Assembly (NCBI GenBank): GCA_026386995.1
Contig: JAPLMO010000350.1
Coordinates: forward strand, 1-9,858
Direction of reading: 5' to 3'
Source: Planctomycetota bacterium
GTDB lineage: Bacteria; Planctomycetota; Phycisphaerae; FEN-1346
DNA: 9,858 nucleotides
Part shown: positions 1-7,283 of the stretch, one piece after another
Layout: each line of letters starts with the position of its first letter
Position numbering within the stretch: the first letter of the stretch is position 1
Position numbers and translations under genes: made by a program
The notes under the pieces: generated by a model
Seen by the model: the letters and a program-made list of their open reading frames with translations, nothing else
The model's database searches: none
Told to the model about the DNA's origin: nothing

Positions 1-3
1 GCG

Positions 4-132
4 CTACTGGCCTCGCAAAAAGAACGATCATCCGCCCGGACCTCCGAAACTCCACAGCCTCTCACGGCACGAAACAGCTCGAATTGCCGCTATCAGAAAT
101 CAGTTCTCATCAGCACTTGGTTAACGGCGTTG
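4..132 (+). repeat. Left arm of a 129-base perfect inverted repeat at the window ends
   Basis: Bases 4-132 are the exact reverse complement of 9730-9858. Base 4 pairs with 9858 and base 132 with 9730. The match continues imperfectly inward to about base 142 (three mismatches in ten). On the minus strand the arm has stops in all three frames near its inner edge, then a GGAGG and, nine bases later, an ATG (base 31 going down) that opens an outward reading frame leaving the window. On the plus strand one frame is open through the arm, but I recognise no protein in it. The arm could be the end of an insertion sequence, a dispersed multicopy repeat at which assembly stopped, or an assembly foldback. 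Confidence 0.96.
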
Positions 133-213
133 GGTGCCACGCCTCGCGCTGTTTGCAGCCGTGCTCTGCGTGCAACGACCACACGGTTGCTGAACGGCGC
201 AACCGTGGCACCC
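132..213. repeat. 82-base symmetric palindromic element with GGGTGCCACG ends
   Basis: The ends are perfect 10-base inverted repeats (GGGTGCCACG at 132-141, CGTGGCACCC at 204-213). In the same register an inner stem pairs 155-163 with 182-190 (nine pairs, one G-U), leaving an internal loop and an 18-base apical loop. The shared centre of symmetry (172.5) shows one folded element rather than chance hairpins. It lies directly against the left inverted-repeat arm and 23 bases beyond the stop of the thioredoxin-TPR gene, where it could also slow or end transcription, although no T-run follows. It resembles REP- or MITE-like intergenic elements; from memory, GGGTGCCAC hairpins recur in planctomycete genomes, but I cannot check this. 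Confidence 0.7.
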
Positions 214-236
214 GATTCGATAAGGTTCGGGGGCGG

Positions 237-1277
237 TCACTTCTTCGATGCGGCCGGAGCGGGTTCTTCAGGCGGCGAGGCGGGCTTGGCCGGCGGGGCC
301 TCTTTCTCGGCCTTCAGGCGGGCGTCGAGGCCGTCGATGGCCTTATCGGCCTCGTAGGCCATGACGTCTCGCGGAAACCGCGTCCGGAGGTCCTCGAAGG
401 CCTGCCGCGCCTCCTGGAACTTGCCGTCGCGCGCCAGAATAGCGCCGATGGCATGAAGGGCCGTCGGCACCAGCGGCGAATCCTTGAACTCCTCGGCGAA
501 CTGCCGCAGGTTCCTGATGGCCTGCGGCGCGTCGCCGTCCTCCAGCGGCACGATCGCCAGCCACAGCCGCGCCTGGACAAGCCGGCCCCGCTCGTTCTTC
601 GGATCGAGTTCGACCGTGCGTTTCAGGTACGGCTCGGCTTGCTTGACGCGGTCCAGCGTCACCCAGACCTCGCCGAGGCGGAAGGTGGCCTCCAGGTCAT
701 CGGGGGCCTTTCTCTGGGCCTCGATCATCCGCGGGATCGCCTGCACTTTCTCCAGAATCGGGTACAACTCCGCCGCCGTCCGCGGAAACAGGAGCATGTG
801 GAGCGGCTCTCCGCCGGGCGCCAGGAACAGGATGCTCGGGTAGATGCGCACCTGGTACTTTTTGGAGACCGCGCTGGTTTCGCTGGAGTCGTCGACCTTG
901 ACCGGGACGAAGTTCTGCCCGACATACATCGCGACCGCCCGGTTGACAAACGTCGCATCGTTCATCAGGCGGCAGGGCTGGCACCAGTCGGCATGGAAGT
1001 AGATCAGGACGACGCGGTCGGAGGCGGCGGCGTCCTTGATGGCCGAATCCAGATTCGCCCGCCACTCGATCCGCACGACGGGGATCGGCGGCTCGGCCGC
1101 TCCCGTCGGGGGCGACGGGGCAGTCGGCTTCTGCGGGCCGGCGGGCACGCCCCCCTTGAAGGAATCCAGCGGCACGAGGAGGGGCCTGGGCTTGTCCTTT
1201 GGCGCGGCAGCGTCGGCCGCCGCCGCAAGGACGGCGCCTGCAAGGACACTCAAAAAAACCCGTCGGATCAGATGCAC
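237..1277 (-). CDS. Secreted thioredoxin-fold protein with TPR repeats
   Basis: Predicted 346-residue exported protein. Residues 1-25 form a signal peptide: MHLIRR, a hydrophobic stretch, and a likely cleavage after ADAAA. A proline-rich linker (about 26-68) follows. A thioredoxin-like domain (about 70-180) has the redox motif WCQPC at 98-102 and a likely cis-proline at P147 (IYPSI). Two or more TPR-like helical repeats (about 190-305) and a low-complexity Ala/Pro/Glu/Lys tail complete it. The architecture fits a periplasmic thiol-disulfide or scaffold protein of the DUF255/thioredoxin_7 type; the substrate is unknown. The start is GTG at 1277, four bases after the accA stop codon, so the two genes are probably co-transcribed and translationally coupled. 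The only SD-like stretch is a weak GAGG about 13 bases upstream. The signal peptide supports this start. Confidence 0.85.
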   Translation of the reverse strand: MHLIRRVFLSVLAGAVLAAAADAAAPKDKPRPLLVPLDSFKGGVPAGPQKPTAPSPPTGAAEPPIPVVRIEWRANLDSAIKDAAASDRVVLIYFHADWCQPCRLMNDATFVNRAVAMYVGQNFVPVKVDDSSETSAVSKKYQVRIYPSILFLAPGGEPLHMLLFPRTAAELYPILEKVQAIPRMIEAQRKAPDDLEATFRLGEVWVTLDRVKQAEPYLKRTVELDPKNERGRLVQARLWLAIVPLEDGDAPQAIRNLRQFAEEFKDSPLVPTALHAIGAILARDGKFQEARQAFEDLRTRFPRDVMAYEADKAIDGLDARLKAEKEAPPAKPASPPEEPAPAASKK

Positions 1278-1281
1278 TGGA

Positions 1282-2262
1282 TTACGTCGCCTCGTCCGGC
1301 TCGGCCTCGACCAGGACGCCGACGCGGCGGAGTTTCCGGTAGCGTTGCTCGAGCAGGTCGTCGAGCGGGACCTGCTTGAGTTCCCGCAGGTAGCGTCCGA
1401 TGCGGCGCTCCAGCGTGACGGCCACTTCGCGCGGGTTGCGATGGGCGGCGCCGAGCGGCTCGGGGACGATGTCGTCGACGACGCCGAACTCCTTCAGGTC
1501 CTGGGCCCTGAGTCGCAGGGCCTCGGCGGCCTCGGGGGCCTTCTCGGCCGTCCGCCAGAGGATCGCCGCGCAGCCTTCCGGCGTGATGACGCTACAGTAG
1601 GCGTACTCGAGCATCAGCAGGCGGTCGGCAACGCCGATGCCCAGGTACCCGCCCGAGGCGCCTTCGCCGATGATGGTGCCGACGATGGGCGTGCGGAGCA
1701 CAGCCATCTCGCGCAGGTTCATGGCAATCGACTCCGCGATGCCGCGCTCCTCGGCGCCGATGCCCGGATACGCCCCCTGCGTGTCGATAAAGGCGACGAC
1801 GGGCAGGCCGAACTTCTCGGCCATCCGCATGCAGCGCATGGCCTTGCGGTAGCCCTCGGGGTGCGCGCAACCGAAGAAACACTCGACCTTCTCGCGTGTA
1901 TCGTGGCCCTTGCGGTGGCCGACGACCATGACGCGTTCGCCGGCGATGCGGCCCAGGCCGCAGACGACCGCCTTGTCGTCGCGGAAGAACCGGTCGCCGT
2001 GCAACTCCTTGAAGTCCTTGACGAACGCCTCGATGTAATCGGTGGTCTGCGGGCGGTCGGGATGACGGGCGACCTGGACGATCTCCCACGGCGTAAGGGC
2101 CGCGTACTTCTGGCGGATCATCGCGACAAGGTTCCTGCGGATGTCGCGGATCTCGGCGCTGGAGTCCACGCCGCTCGCGCGCTGCTTCTCCTCCAACTCG
2201 CGGATCTGGTCCTCGAGTTTGGCGAACGGCTTTTCAAATTCCAGGCACAGTCGAGCCATCAT
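1282..2262 (-). CDS. accA: Acetyl-CoA carboxylase carboxyltransferase subunit alpha
   Basis: AccA forms, with AccD, the carboxyltransferase of acetyl-CoA carboxylase, which makes malonyl-CoA for fatty acid synthesis in the cytoplasm. The 326-residue product matches the family end to end: LEFEKP near the N-terminus, LTPWEIVQVARHPDRP (57-71), the GHRKG segment (115-119), APEGYRKA-like HPEGYRKA (134-141), FIDTQGAYPGIGAEERG (158-174), the GEGASGG oxyanion region (199-205), SVITPEGCAAILW (224-236) and PEPLGAAHRNP (268-277). E. coli AccA is 319 residues. The frame stays open to an ATG at 2310, but the extra 16 residues are unlike the family; the ATG pair at 2262/2259, with GAGAG just upstream, suits the usual start. 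Two small departures from E. coli are visible: Q for P in FIDTPGAYPG and A-Y for G-A in GEGGSGGAL. No accD is in the window. Confidence 0.97.
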   Translation of the reverse strand: MMARLCLEFEKPFAKLEDQIRELEEKQRASGVDSSAEIRDIRRNLVAMIRQKYAALTPWEIVQVARHPDRPQTTDYIEAFVKDFKELHGDRFFRDDKAVVCGLGRIAGERVMVVGHRKGHDTREKVECFFGCAHPEGYRKAMRCMRMAEKFGLPVVAFIDTQGAYPGIGAEERGIAESIAMNLREMAVLRTPIVGTIIGEGASGGYLGIGVADRLLMLEYAYCSVITPEGCAAILWRTAEKAPEAAEALRLRAQDLKEFGVVDDIVPEPLGAAHRNPREVAVTLERRIGRYLRELKQVPLDDLLEQRYRKLRRVGVLVEAEPDEAT

Positions 2263-2300
2263 GACTCTCAGAAGGCGGGGACACACCGCCATCGAACACG

Positions 2301-2318
2301 CGGCGGACAAGTCCGCCG
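2301..2318. repeat. Short perfect palindrome between the kinase gene and accA
   Basis: CGGCGGACAAGTCCGCCG reads as eight-base arms around AA; as RNA it would give a six- to seven-pair GC stem. It lies 22 bases after the kinase stop codon on the minus strand. No T-run follows, so it is a weak candidate for an intrinsic terminator. From memory this string resembles a hairpin found repeatedly in planctomycete intergenic DNA. It is the second of three unrelated intergenic palindromes in the window. Confidence 0.6.
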
Positions 2319-2339
2319 GCTAAATGCACGTTTCCGCTG

Positions 2340-3224
2340 TCACACGCCCTTGTGGCAGGCGGCGATGATTGACCGCAACTTGCTACTGACATACCCCATC
2401 TCCTGGGGCCGGTCAAGGGGCTTCTTGGCCATCATCCCGCGCACAAGTTTGTCCAACTCGCTGGGCGTGCTCGGCTGCAAGGCGATCATCGACGGGATCT
2501 TGGCGTACACATGCTGCTCCAGCAGTTCCTGGGCCGTCACACCCGTGTAGGGCAGGTGGCCGGCGATGGTCTCGAAGATGCTGATGCCAAGGCCGTACAT
2601 GTCGGACTGGCTGGTCAGGCGCTTGTTCTGGACCTGCTCGGGGGACATGTAGGACCAGGTGCCCGGGCGCCGCCGCTCTTTCAATCGCCTGAGGCAGTAC
2701 TGGCCGAACGACCTGTCCTCGGGCATGGCCAGGGCGAAATCGATGATCTTGATCATGCCGTCGCCGCTGATTACGAAGTTCTGCGGCTTGACGTCGCGGT
2801 GGACGTACCCTTGCTCGTGCAGATACGCCAGGCCGTCGCACACCTGGGCCAGCCAGTCCAGGGCGTCCAGCATATCCACTTGGCCCTTGTCCAGGTGCTG
2901 CCGCAGGCTCAGGCCCGCGACGTAATCCATGACGAGGTACGGCTGCTTGGCGCCCAACTGGAGTTCGTGGGTTCGGATGAGGTTCGGATGCTCCAGGACC
3001 GAGCAGACCTTGTGCTCGGTCTCGAGGAGCCCGCGTTCGATGCTGTCGGCGGCGTACTCGGGGCGGAGCATCTTTATCGCCGCCTCCGCTCCGCGGCCGC
3101 GGCCCACGAGCCGGAGGACGTGGAATACCTCCGCCGTGTTCGACTCCGCCACTTTGCGGAGCACCTGGAACCCGTTGATCGTCTGAAGCATATTTTGGAA
3201 GGAGGCTTGCCCCGGGCAGCCCAT
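2340..3224 (-). CDS. Hanks-type Ser/Thr protein kinase, soluble, DFG changed to DFA
   Basis: A 294-residue protein made almost only of a eukaryotic-like kinase domain; no membrane segment or sensor domain is visible. With the start at 3224: ATP lysine in AAIKML (K51), helix-C glutamate around E68-E70, HRDVKPQN (142-149) with catalytic D144, K146 and N149, metal-binding D162 in IDFALA (DFA instead of DFG), and SPE (194-196) for APE in GTWSYMSPEQ. The glycine-rich loop is degenerate: the expected GxGxxG region reads AESNTAEV. The frame is open to ATG 3284, but ATG 3224 has GGAG five bases upstream and is preferred; ATG 3191 would begin right at the domain but lacks a ribosome site. The gene precedes accA on the same strand with a 77-base gap. 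Its substrate is unknown; the altered motifs mean activity should not be assumed. Confidence 0.9.
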   Translation of the reverse strand: MGCPGQASFQNMLQTINGFQVLRKVAESNTAEVFHVLRLVGRGRGAEAAIKMLRPEYAADSIERGLLETEHKVCSVLEHPNLIRTHELQLGAKQPYLVMDYVAGLSLRQHLDKGQVDMLDALDWLAQVCDGLAYLHEQGYVHRDVKPQNFVISGDGMIKIIDFALAMPEDRSFGQYCLRRLKERRRPGTWSYMSPEQVQNKRLTSQSDMYGLGISIFETIAGHLPYTGVTAQELLEQHVYAKIPSMIALQPSTPSELDKLVRGMMAKKPLDRPQEMGYVSSKLRSIIAACHKGV

Positions 3225-3287
3225 CTTGCTCCGAGGGCAACCCAACCGTGGTCTTATTCTGTCCTGTCCCAACCGCTCATGCATTGA

Positions 3288-3316
3288 ATCTTAGCGGGTG
3301 TTTTGCGGGTCGGTAA
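3288..3316 (-). promoter_or_regulatory. Weak candidate promoter for the kinase gene
   Basis: On the minus strand TTACCG (3316-3311) and TAAGAT (3293-3288) are 17 bases apart, three and four matches of six to the sigma-70 boxes. Transcription would begin near 3281, below the ATG at 3284, in agreement with the internal start at 3224. The match is weak and could be chance. Confidence 0.22.
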
Positions 3317-3328
3317 TGCAAAAATCTA

Positions 3329-3357
3329 TTGACCCTCCCCCTCCGCCGCCCTAAATT
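3329..3357 (+). promoter_or_regulatory. Sigma-70-like promoter for the tyrA-family gene
   Basis: TTGACC (3329-3334) and TAAATT (3352-3357) are separated by exactly 17 bases, with five and four matches of six to consensus. The start of transcription would be near 3364, giving a leader of about 110 bases before ATG 3475. This argues against use of the upstream in-frame GTG at 3361. The region 3225-3474 is otherwise non-coding and serves divergent genes. Confidence 0.5.
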
Positions 3358-3474
3358 GAGGTGTCTCGCGGTCGGCCAGGCCCTGCGGCACGGAGTCCGC
3401 TCAGGCCCGGCGACCGGCAAGGAACGCCGCCCTTCCGTGTGGCTACTCATGCGATTACCTTTCGGCCGCCGACC

Positions 3475-4323
3475 ATGACGCCCTGGAACCAGGTGACCAT
3501 TATCGGTGTCGGCCTGATCGGTGGAAGCCTCGGCCTGGCCCTTAAGAAGGCCGGCCTGGCCCGCCGCGTGGTCGGCGTTGGGCATCGCCAGGCGAGTCTG
3601 GACGCCGCCCGCGCCTGCGGCGCCGCCGATGAGACCTCTCTCGACCCTGCCGCCGGCGTGCGCGGCAGCGACCTGGTGGTCCTGGCAACGCCCATCGGCC
3701 TGTTCCGCAACATCCTGAAGTCCGCCGGGCCGGGGTTTGCTCCGGGGGCGGTGGTCATCGACGTGGGGAGCACCAAGACGAGCGTCGTGGCGATGATGGA
3801 GGAACTGGTTCCGGCATCGTGCGCGTGCGTGGGGTGCCACCCGATCGCCGGCAGCGAGCAGCGAGGAGTTGAGTTCGCCCGGGCCGACCTCTTCCGGGGC
3901 GCCACGTGCGTGGTCACCCCCACGAAGAGGTCGCCGCCGGAGGCCCTGAATCGCGTGACGGAGACGTGGGCGGGCATCGGCATGACCGTCGAGACGCTCT
4001 CGGCCGAATCGCACGACCGGTTGCTGGCCGAGGTCAGCCACCTGCCGCACGTCGTCGCCTCGGCGCTCGTGCGGGCCGTCAGCGCCGAGGCGGAGCCGCT
4101 CGTCGGGCCGGGCTGGGCCGACACGACGCGCGTGGCCAGCGGCGATGCGGCCCTCTGGCGCGACATCCTGATGAGCAACGCCGGCGAGGTCGCCGCCGCC
4201 CTGGAACGGTTCCAGGGGATCCTGGCGGCGTTCCGCAGCGCCCTTGAACAGCGCGACGCCACCCGGATCGAGTCGCTCTTGGCCGAGTCGAAGGCCCGCC
4301 GCGACAAGATCAAACGCAAGTGA
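3475..4323 (+). CDS. tyrA: TyrA-family prephenate/arogenate dehydrogenase
   Basis: A 282-residue single-domain dehydrogenase of the TyrA family, which oxidatively decarboxylates prephenate (or arogenate) in tyrosine synthesis. An N-terminal Rossmann fold has GVGLIGGSLG (GxGxxG at 11-16) beginning a few residues after Met1, which supports ATG 3475 even though no clear SD precedes it. Family motifs follow: ATPIG (71-75), DVGSTK (96-101), HPIAGSE (122-128, with the substrate-binding His), EVSHLPH (186-192) and DTTRVASGDAALWRDI (216-231). There is no ACT domain or chorismate mutase fusion. After the second strand the residues are GHRQAS (36-41), where NAD-specific enzymes carry an acid; the similar SRQxS of cyanobacterial TyrA points to NADP. 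Prephenate versus arogenate cannot be told from the sequence. A terminator-like hairpin follows the stop. Confidence 0.9.
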   Translation: MTPWNQVTIIGVGLIGGSLGLALKKAGLARRVVGVGHRQASLDAARACGAADETSLDPAAGVRGSDLVVLATPIGLFRNILKSAGPGFAPGAVVIDVGSTKTSVVAMMEELVPASCACVGCHPIAGSEQRGVEFARADLFRGATCVVTPTKRSPPEALNRVTETWAGIGMTVETLSAESHDRLLAEVSHLPHVVASALVRAVSAEAEPLVGPGWADTTRVASGDAALWRDILMSNAGEVAAALERFQGILAAFRSALEQRDATRIESLLAESKARRDKIKRK

Positions 4324-4335
4324 CTCACACTTAAC

Positions 4336-4360
4336 CGCCCATCTTGATGGGCGCGTGTTT
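4336..4360 (+). terminator. Intrinsic terminator-like hairpin between tyrA and purL
   Basis: CGCCCAT (4336-4342) pairs with ATGGGCG (4347-4353) around CTTG, and a T-rich stretch follows (TGTTTT at 4355-4360 region, then CTTTTT to 4369). It begins 12 bases after the tyrA stop and ends right before the purL ribosome site AAGGA (4370-4374). It can act as the tyrA terminator, or as an attenuator if purL is read through from the tyrA promoter, because only about 20 bases remain for a separate purL promoter. Confidence 0.6.
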
Positions 4361-4380
4361 TGCCTTTTTAAGGATTTGCG

Positions 4381-7266
4381 ATGGCGTTCGAGATTGAGGT
4401 AAGATTCAAGCCCGGCGCCCGCGACGTCCACGGCCAGGATGTCTTTCACGCGATCCGCGACCTGGGCCTGGCCCGCATCAAGGCCGTCGAGTCGGCCCGA
4501 CTTTTCTATCTCGACACCGCCGCCCCGAAGGCCGACGTCGAGCGCATCGCGCGCGAACTCCTGACGGACCCCGTCGTCGAGCAGTACCGCGTCTCCGACG
4601 GCCGGCGCTCGGCCGCCGACGGCCGGCCCGTCGTCGTCGTCCGCCGCAAGCCGGGCGTCATGGACCCCGTGGCCGCCAGCACCCTTCAGGCCGTGGCCGA
4701 CATGGGCATGGAGGCCGCGCGCTGCGCCACCGCCCGCAAGTACTACTTCTCCGGCAAACCCACGCGCAAAGACCTCGAGACGGCCGCCCGGGCGGTCCTG
4801 GCCAATAGTTGCGTCGAGGACATCGAGTTTGCCGGTCAGCCGGTCCACGTTTTCCGCGACGCCCCGCCCTACCAGTTCCGGCTGATCACGGTCCTGCTGC
4901 TCGAGGCCGACGATGAGGGCCTCGTGCGCATCAGCCGCGAGGGCGGCCTCTTCCTCAACGTCCGCGAGATGCGGGCCATCCAGGGGCACTTCCGATCGCT
5001 CGGCCGCGACCCGACCGACGTGGAACTCGAAACCTTGGCGCAAACGTGGTCCGAGCACTGCGTTCACAAGACCCTGAAGGGCCTCATCAAGTTTACCAAC
5101 AAGGCCGACGGCGGCCGCAGCGAGACGATCGACAACCTCCTGAAGAGCACCATCGCCCGCGCCACGAAGGAACTGGCCAAACCGTGGTGCGTGTCGGTCT
5201 TTATTGACAACGCGGGCGTCATCGAGTTCGACGGCGACCAGTGCGTCTGCTTCAAGGTCGAGACGCATAACCACCCGAGCGCCCTTGAGCCGTACGGCGG
5301 CGCGGCCACGGGCATCGGCGGCGTCATCCGCGACCCCCTCGGCACGGGTATGGGCGCCAAGCCCATCCTGAACACCGACGTTTTCTGCTTCGCCCCGCCC
5401 GATTATCCGGCCGACAAACTGCCACCCGGTGTGCTCCACCCCAAGCGGGTGATGCGCGGCGTGGTCGCCGGCGTCCGCGATTACGGCAACCGCATGGGCA
5501 TCCCGACGGCCAACGGGGCACTCTACTTCGACGAGCGGTACCTGGGGAACCCGCTGGTCTATTGCGGCAACCTTGGCATCCTGCCGCGCGACAAGTGCTT
5601 CAAGCACCAGAAGGCGGGGCACAAGGTCGTCGTGGTCGGCGGGCGGACCGGGCGCGACGGCATACACGGGGCGACGTTCTCGAGCGGCGAACTGACGCAC
5701 ACGACCGGCTCGGAGTTCGCCCACGCCGTCCAGATCGGCAACGCCATCGTCGAAAAGAAGATGGTCGATACGTTGCTTCAGGCCAGCGACCGCGGCCTCT
5801 ATTCCGCCATCACCGACTGCGGCGCGGGCGGCCTCTCCAGCGCCGTCGGCGAGATGGGCGAGCACCTGGGGGCCGACGTCCACCTGGACCGCGTGCCCCT
5901 GAAATACGACGGCCTCTCCTACGCCGAAATCTGGATCTCCGAGGCCCAGGAACGCATGGTCCTGGCCGTCGAGCCCGAAAAGGTGGACGAACTCTTGGCC
6001 CTCTTTGCCTCGGAGGACGTCGAGGCCACCGTCATCGGCGACTTTACCGACACCGGCCGCCTGCGCCTTTTCTACGAGGGCACACAGGTGGCCGACATGG
6101 ATATGAAGTTCCTCCACAACGGCGTGCCGCGCTACGAGCGGATCGCCGAGTGGCAGCCGCCGGCACTCGCCGAGCCGCGCATCCGCCCGAAGCGCGATTA
6201 CACGCGCGACCTCCTGGCGATCCTCGGCGCGTGGAACGTCTGCTCCAAGGAATGGGTCGTTCGCCAGTACGACCACGAGGTCCAGGGCCAGATGGTCATA
6301 AAGCCCCTCGTCGGCGCACAGGAAGACGGCCCCGGCGACGCCTGCGTCATCACGCCCATCCTCGGCTCGATGAAGGGCCTGGCGATAGGTTGCGGCATGA
6401 ACCCGAAGTTCGGCGATATCGACCCGTACTGGATGGCCGCCGCCGGCATCGACGAGGCCGTGCGGAATGGCGTGGCCGTCGGCGCCAGGCCCGACCGCAT
6501 CGCCATCCTCGACAACTTCTGCTGGGGCAACTGCGAGAAACCCGACCGCCTGGGATCGCTCGTCCTGGCGTCCAAGGCGTGCTACGACGTGGCCATGGCG
6601 TACGGCACGCCGTTCATCAGCGGCAAAGACAGCCTGAACAACGAGTACGCCGTGCCCGGCGGCAAAACAATCGCAATTCCGGCGACGCTGCTCATCAGCG
6701 CGATCGCCATTGTCGACGATATCCGCCAGTGCGTTACGATGGACTTAAAGGAGCCTGGCAACCCCGTCTACCTGGTGGGCCTGACGCGCGATGAACTGGG
6801 CGGCTCGCACTGGTACGCCCTGAAGGGCGAAATCGGCGCGAACGTGCCGAAGGCCGACCTCGCGCTCGCCCCGCGCATCTTCGCCGCGGTCCATAGCGCG
6901 ATTACGGCCGGCTGCGTGCGGGCCTGCCACGACCTTTCCGAGGGCGGCCTGGCTGTGGCGGCGGCGGAAATGGCGTTCGGCGGCGACCTGGGCCTCAAAC
7001 TCGACCTTGCAGCCGTGCCGCGCGAGAGCGGGCTTGACGATTACGCAAAAGTCCTCTTCAGCGAATCGCTGACGCGGTTCCTCGTTGAAGTTCCTCGCGC
7101 GAAGGCCGCACGCTTCGAGAAACTCTTAAAGGGCCTCCCGTGCGCACCTCTCGGCGAAGTGACCCGCAAGCCGCAACTGGTGGTGCGCGGCCTCGGTGGC
7201 AAGACCGTCATCAAGGCCGACTGCGAGGCGATGCGGAAGGCGTGGAAGAAACCACTGGCGTGGTAA
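4381..7266 (+). CDS. purL: FGAM synthase PurL with two fused N-terminal PurS domains
   Basis: Phosphoribosylformylglycinamidine synthase, the ATP-dependent fourth step of purine synthesis (FGAR to FGAM). The 961-residue protein has two consecutive PurS-like domains: residues 2-71 (RFKPGARDVHGQDVFHAI ... VVEQYRV) and 83-151 (VRRKPGVMDPVAASTLQAV ... CVEDIEF). A small-PurL-type synthase follows from about 165: WSEHCVHKT (223-231, catalytic His), ETHNHPSALEPYGGAATG (294-311), GGRTGRDGIHGATFSS (420-435), GAGGLSSAVGEMG (481-493), DNFCWGN (711-717), GKDSLNNEY (748-756) and HDLSEGGLAVA (850-860). There is no glutaminase domain; that is supplied by purQ downstream. B. subtilis PurL is 742 residues and uses a separate PurS dimer. 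The start ATG has AAGGA six bases upstream. A hairpin and 69 bases separate it from purQ. Confidence 0.97.
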   Translation: MAFEIEVRFKPGARDVHGQDVFHAIRDLGLARIKAVESARLFYLDTAAPKADVERIARELLTDPVVEQYRVSDGRRSAADGRPVVVVRRKPGVMDPVAASTLQAVADMGMEAARCATARKYYFSGKPTRKDLETAARAVLANSCVEDIEFAGQPVHVFRDAPPYQFRLITVLLLEADDEGLVRISREGGLFLNVREMRAIQGHFRSLGRDPTDVELETLAQTWSEHCVHKTLKGLIKFTNKADGGRSETIDNLLKSTIARATKELAKPWCVSVFIDNAGVIEFDGDQCVCFKVETHNHPSALEPYGGAATGIGGVIRDPLGTGMGAKPILNTDVFCFAPPDYPADKLPPGVLHPKRVMRGVVAGVRDYGNRMGIPTANGALYFDERYLGNPLVYCGNLGILPRDKCFKHQKAGHKVVVVGGRTGRDGIHGATFSSGELTHTTGSEFAHAVQIGNAIVEKKMVDTLLQASDRGLYSAITDCGAGGLSSAVGEMGEHLGADVHLDRVPLKYDGLSYAEIWISEAQERMVLAVEPEKVDELLALFASEDVEATVIGDFTDTGRLRLFYEGTQVADMDMKFLHNGVPRYERIAEWQPPALAEPRIRPKRDYTRDLLAILGAWNVCSKEWVVRQYDHEVQGQMVIKPLVGAQEDGPGDACVITPILGSMKGLAIGCGMNPKFGDIDPYWMAAAGIDEAVRNGVAVGARPDRIAILDNFCWGNCEKPDRLGSLVLASKACYDVAMAYGTPFISGKDSLNNEYAVPGGKTIAIPATLLISAIAIVDDIRQCVTMDLKEPGNPVYLVGLTRDELGGSHWYALKGEIGANVPKADLALAPRIFAAVHSAITAGCVRACHDLSEGGLAVAAAEMAFGGDLGLKLDLAAVPRESGLDDYAKVLFSESLTRFLVEVPRAKAARFEKLLKGLPCAPLGEVTRKPQLVVRGLGGKTVIKADCEAMRKAWKKPLAW

Positions 7267-7283
7267 CGTCCGTCCGCAGGGTA

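Noticed and set aside
4..357. A protein-coding gene in the plus-strand open frame through the left arm.
   Set aside because: No recognisable domain or ribosome site; the frame passes through the palindrome and into the antisense of the thioredoxin gene.
84..1379. A 431-codon open frame on the plus strand opposite the thioredoxin-TPR gene.
   Set aside because: Antisense to a protein with signal peptide, WCQPC and TPRs; its product is Arg- and Gly-rich without motifs.
1036..2550. A 504-codon open frame on the plus strand opposite accA.
   Set aside because: AccA is conserved end to end on the other strand; this frame shows no conserved domain.
3192..3210. GGAAGGAGG on the plus strand near 3197 as a ribosome site.
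   Set aside because: It lies inside the kinase N-terminal region on the opposite strand and precedes no plausible plus-strand gene.
2511..3287. A 258-codon open frame opposite the kinase gene.
   Set aside because: Shadow of the kinase; no motif.
3277..6276. A 999-codon open frame on the minus strand opposite tyrA and purL.
   Set aside because: It runs antisense to two clearly recognised genes, its product has no known motif, and it is explained by high GC at third positions. It is a shadow.
5562..6794. A 410-codon open frame within purL in another frame.
   Set aside because: Composed mostly of Arg, Gly and Pro as expected of a frame-shifted GC-rich gene; purL is unbroken here.
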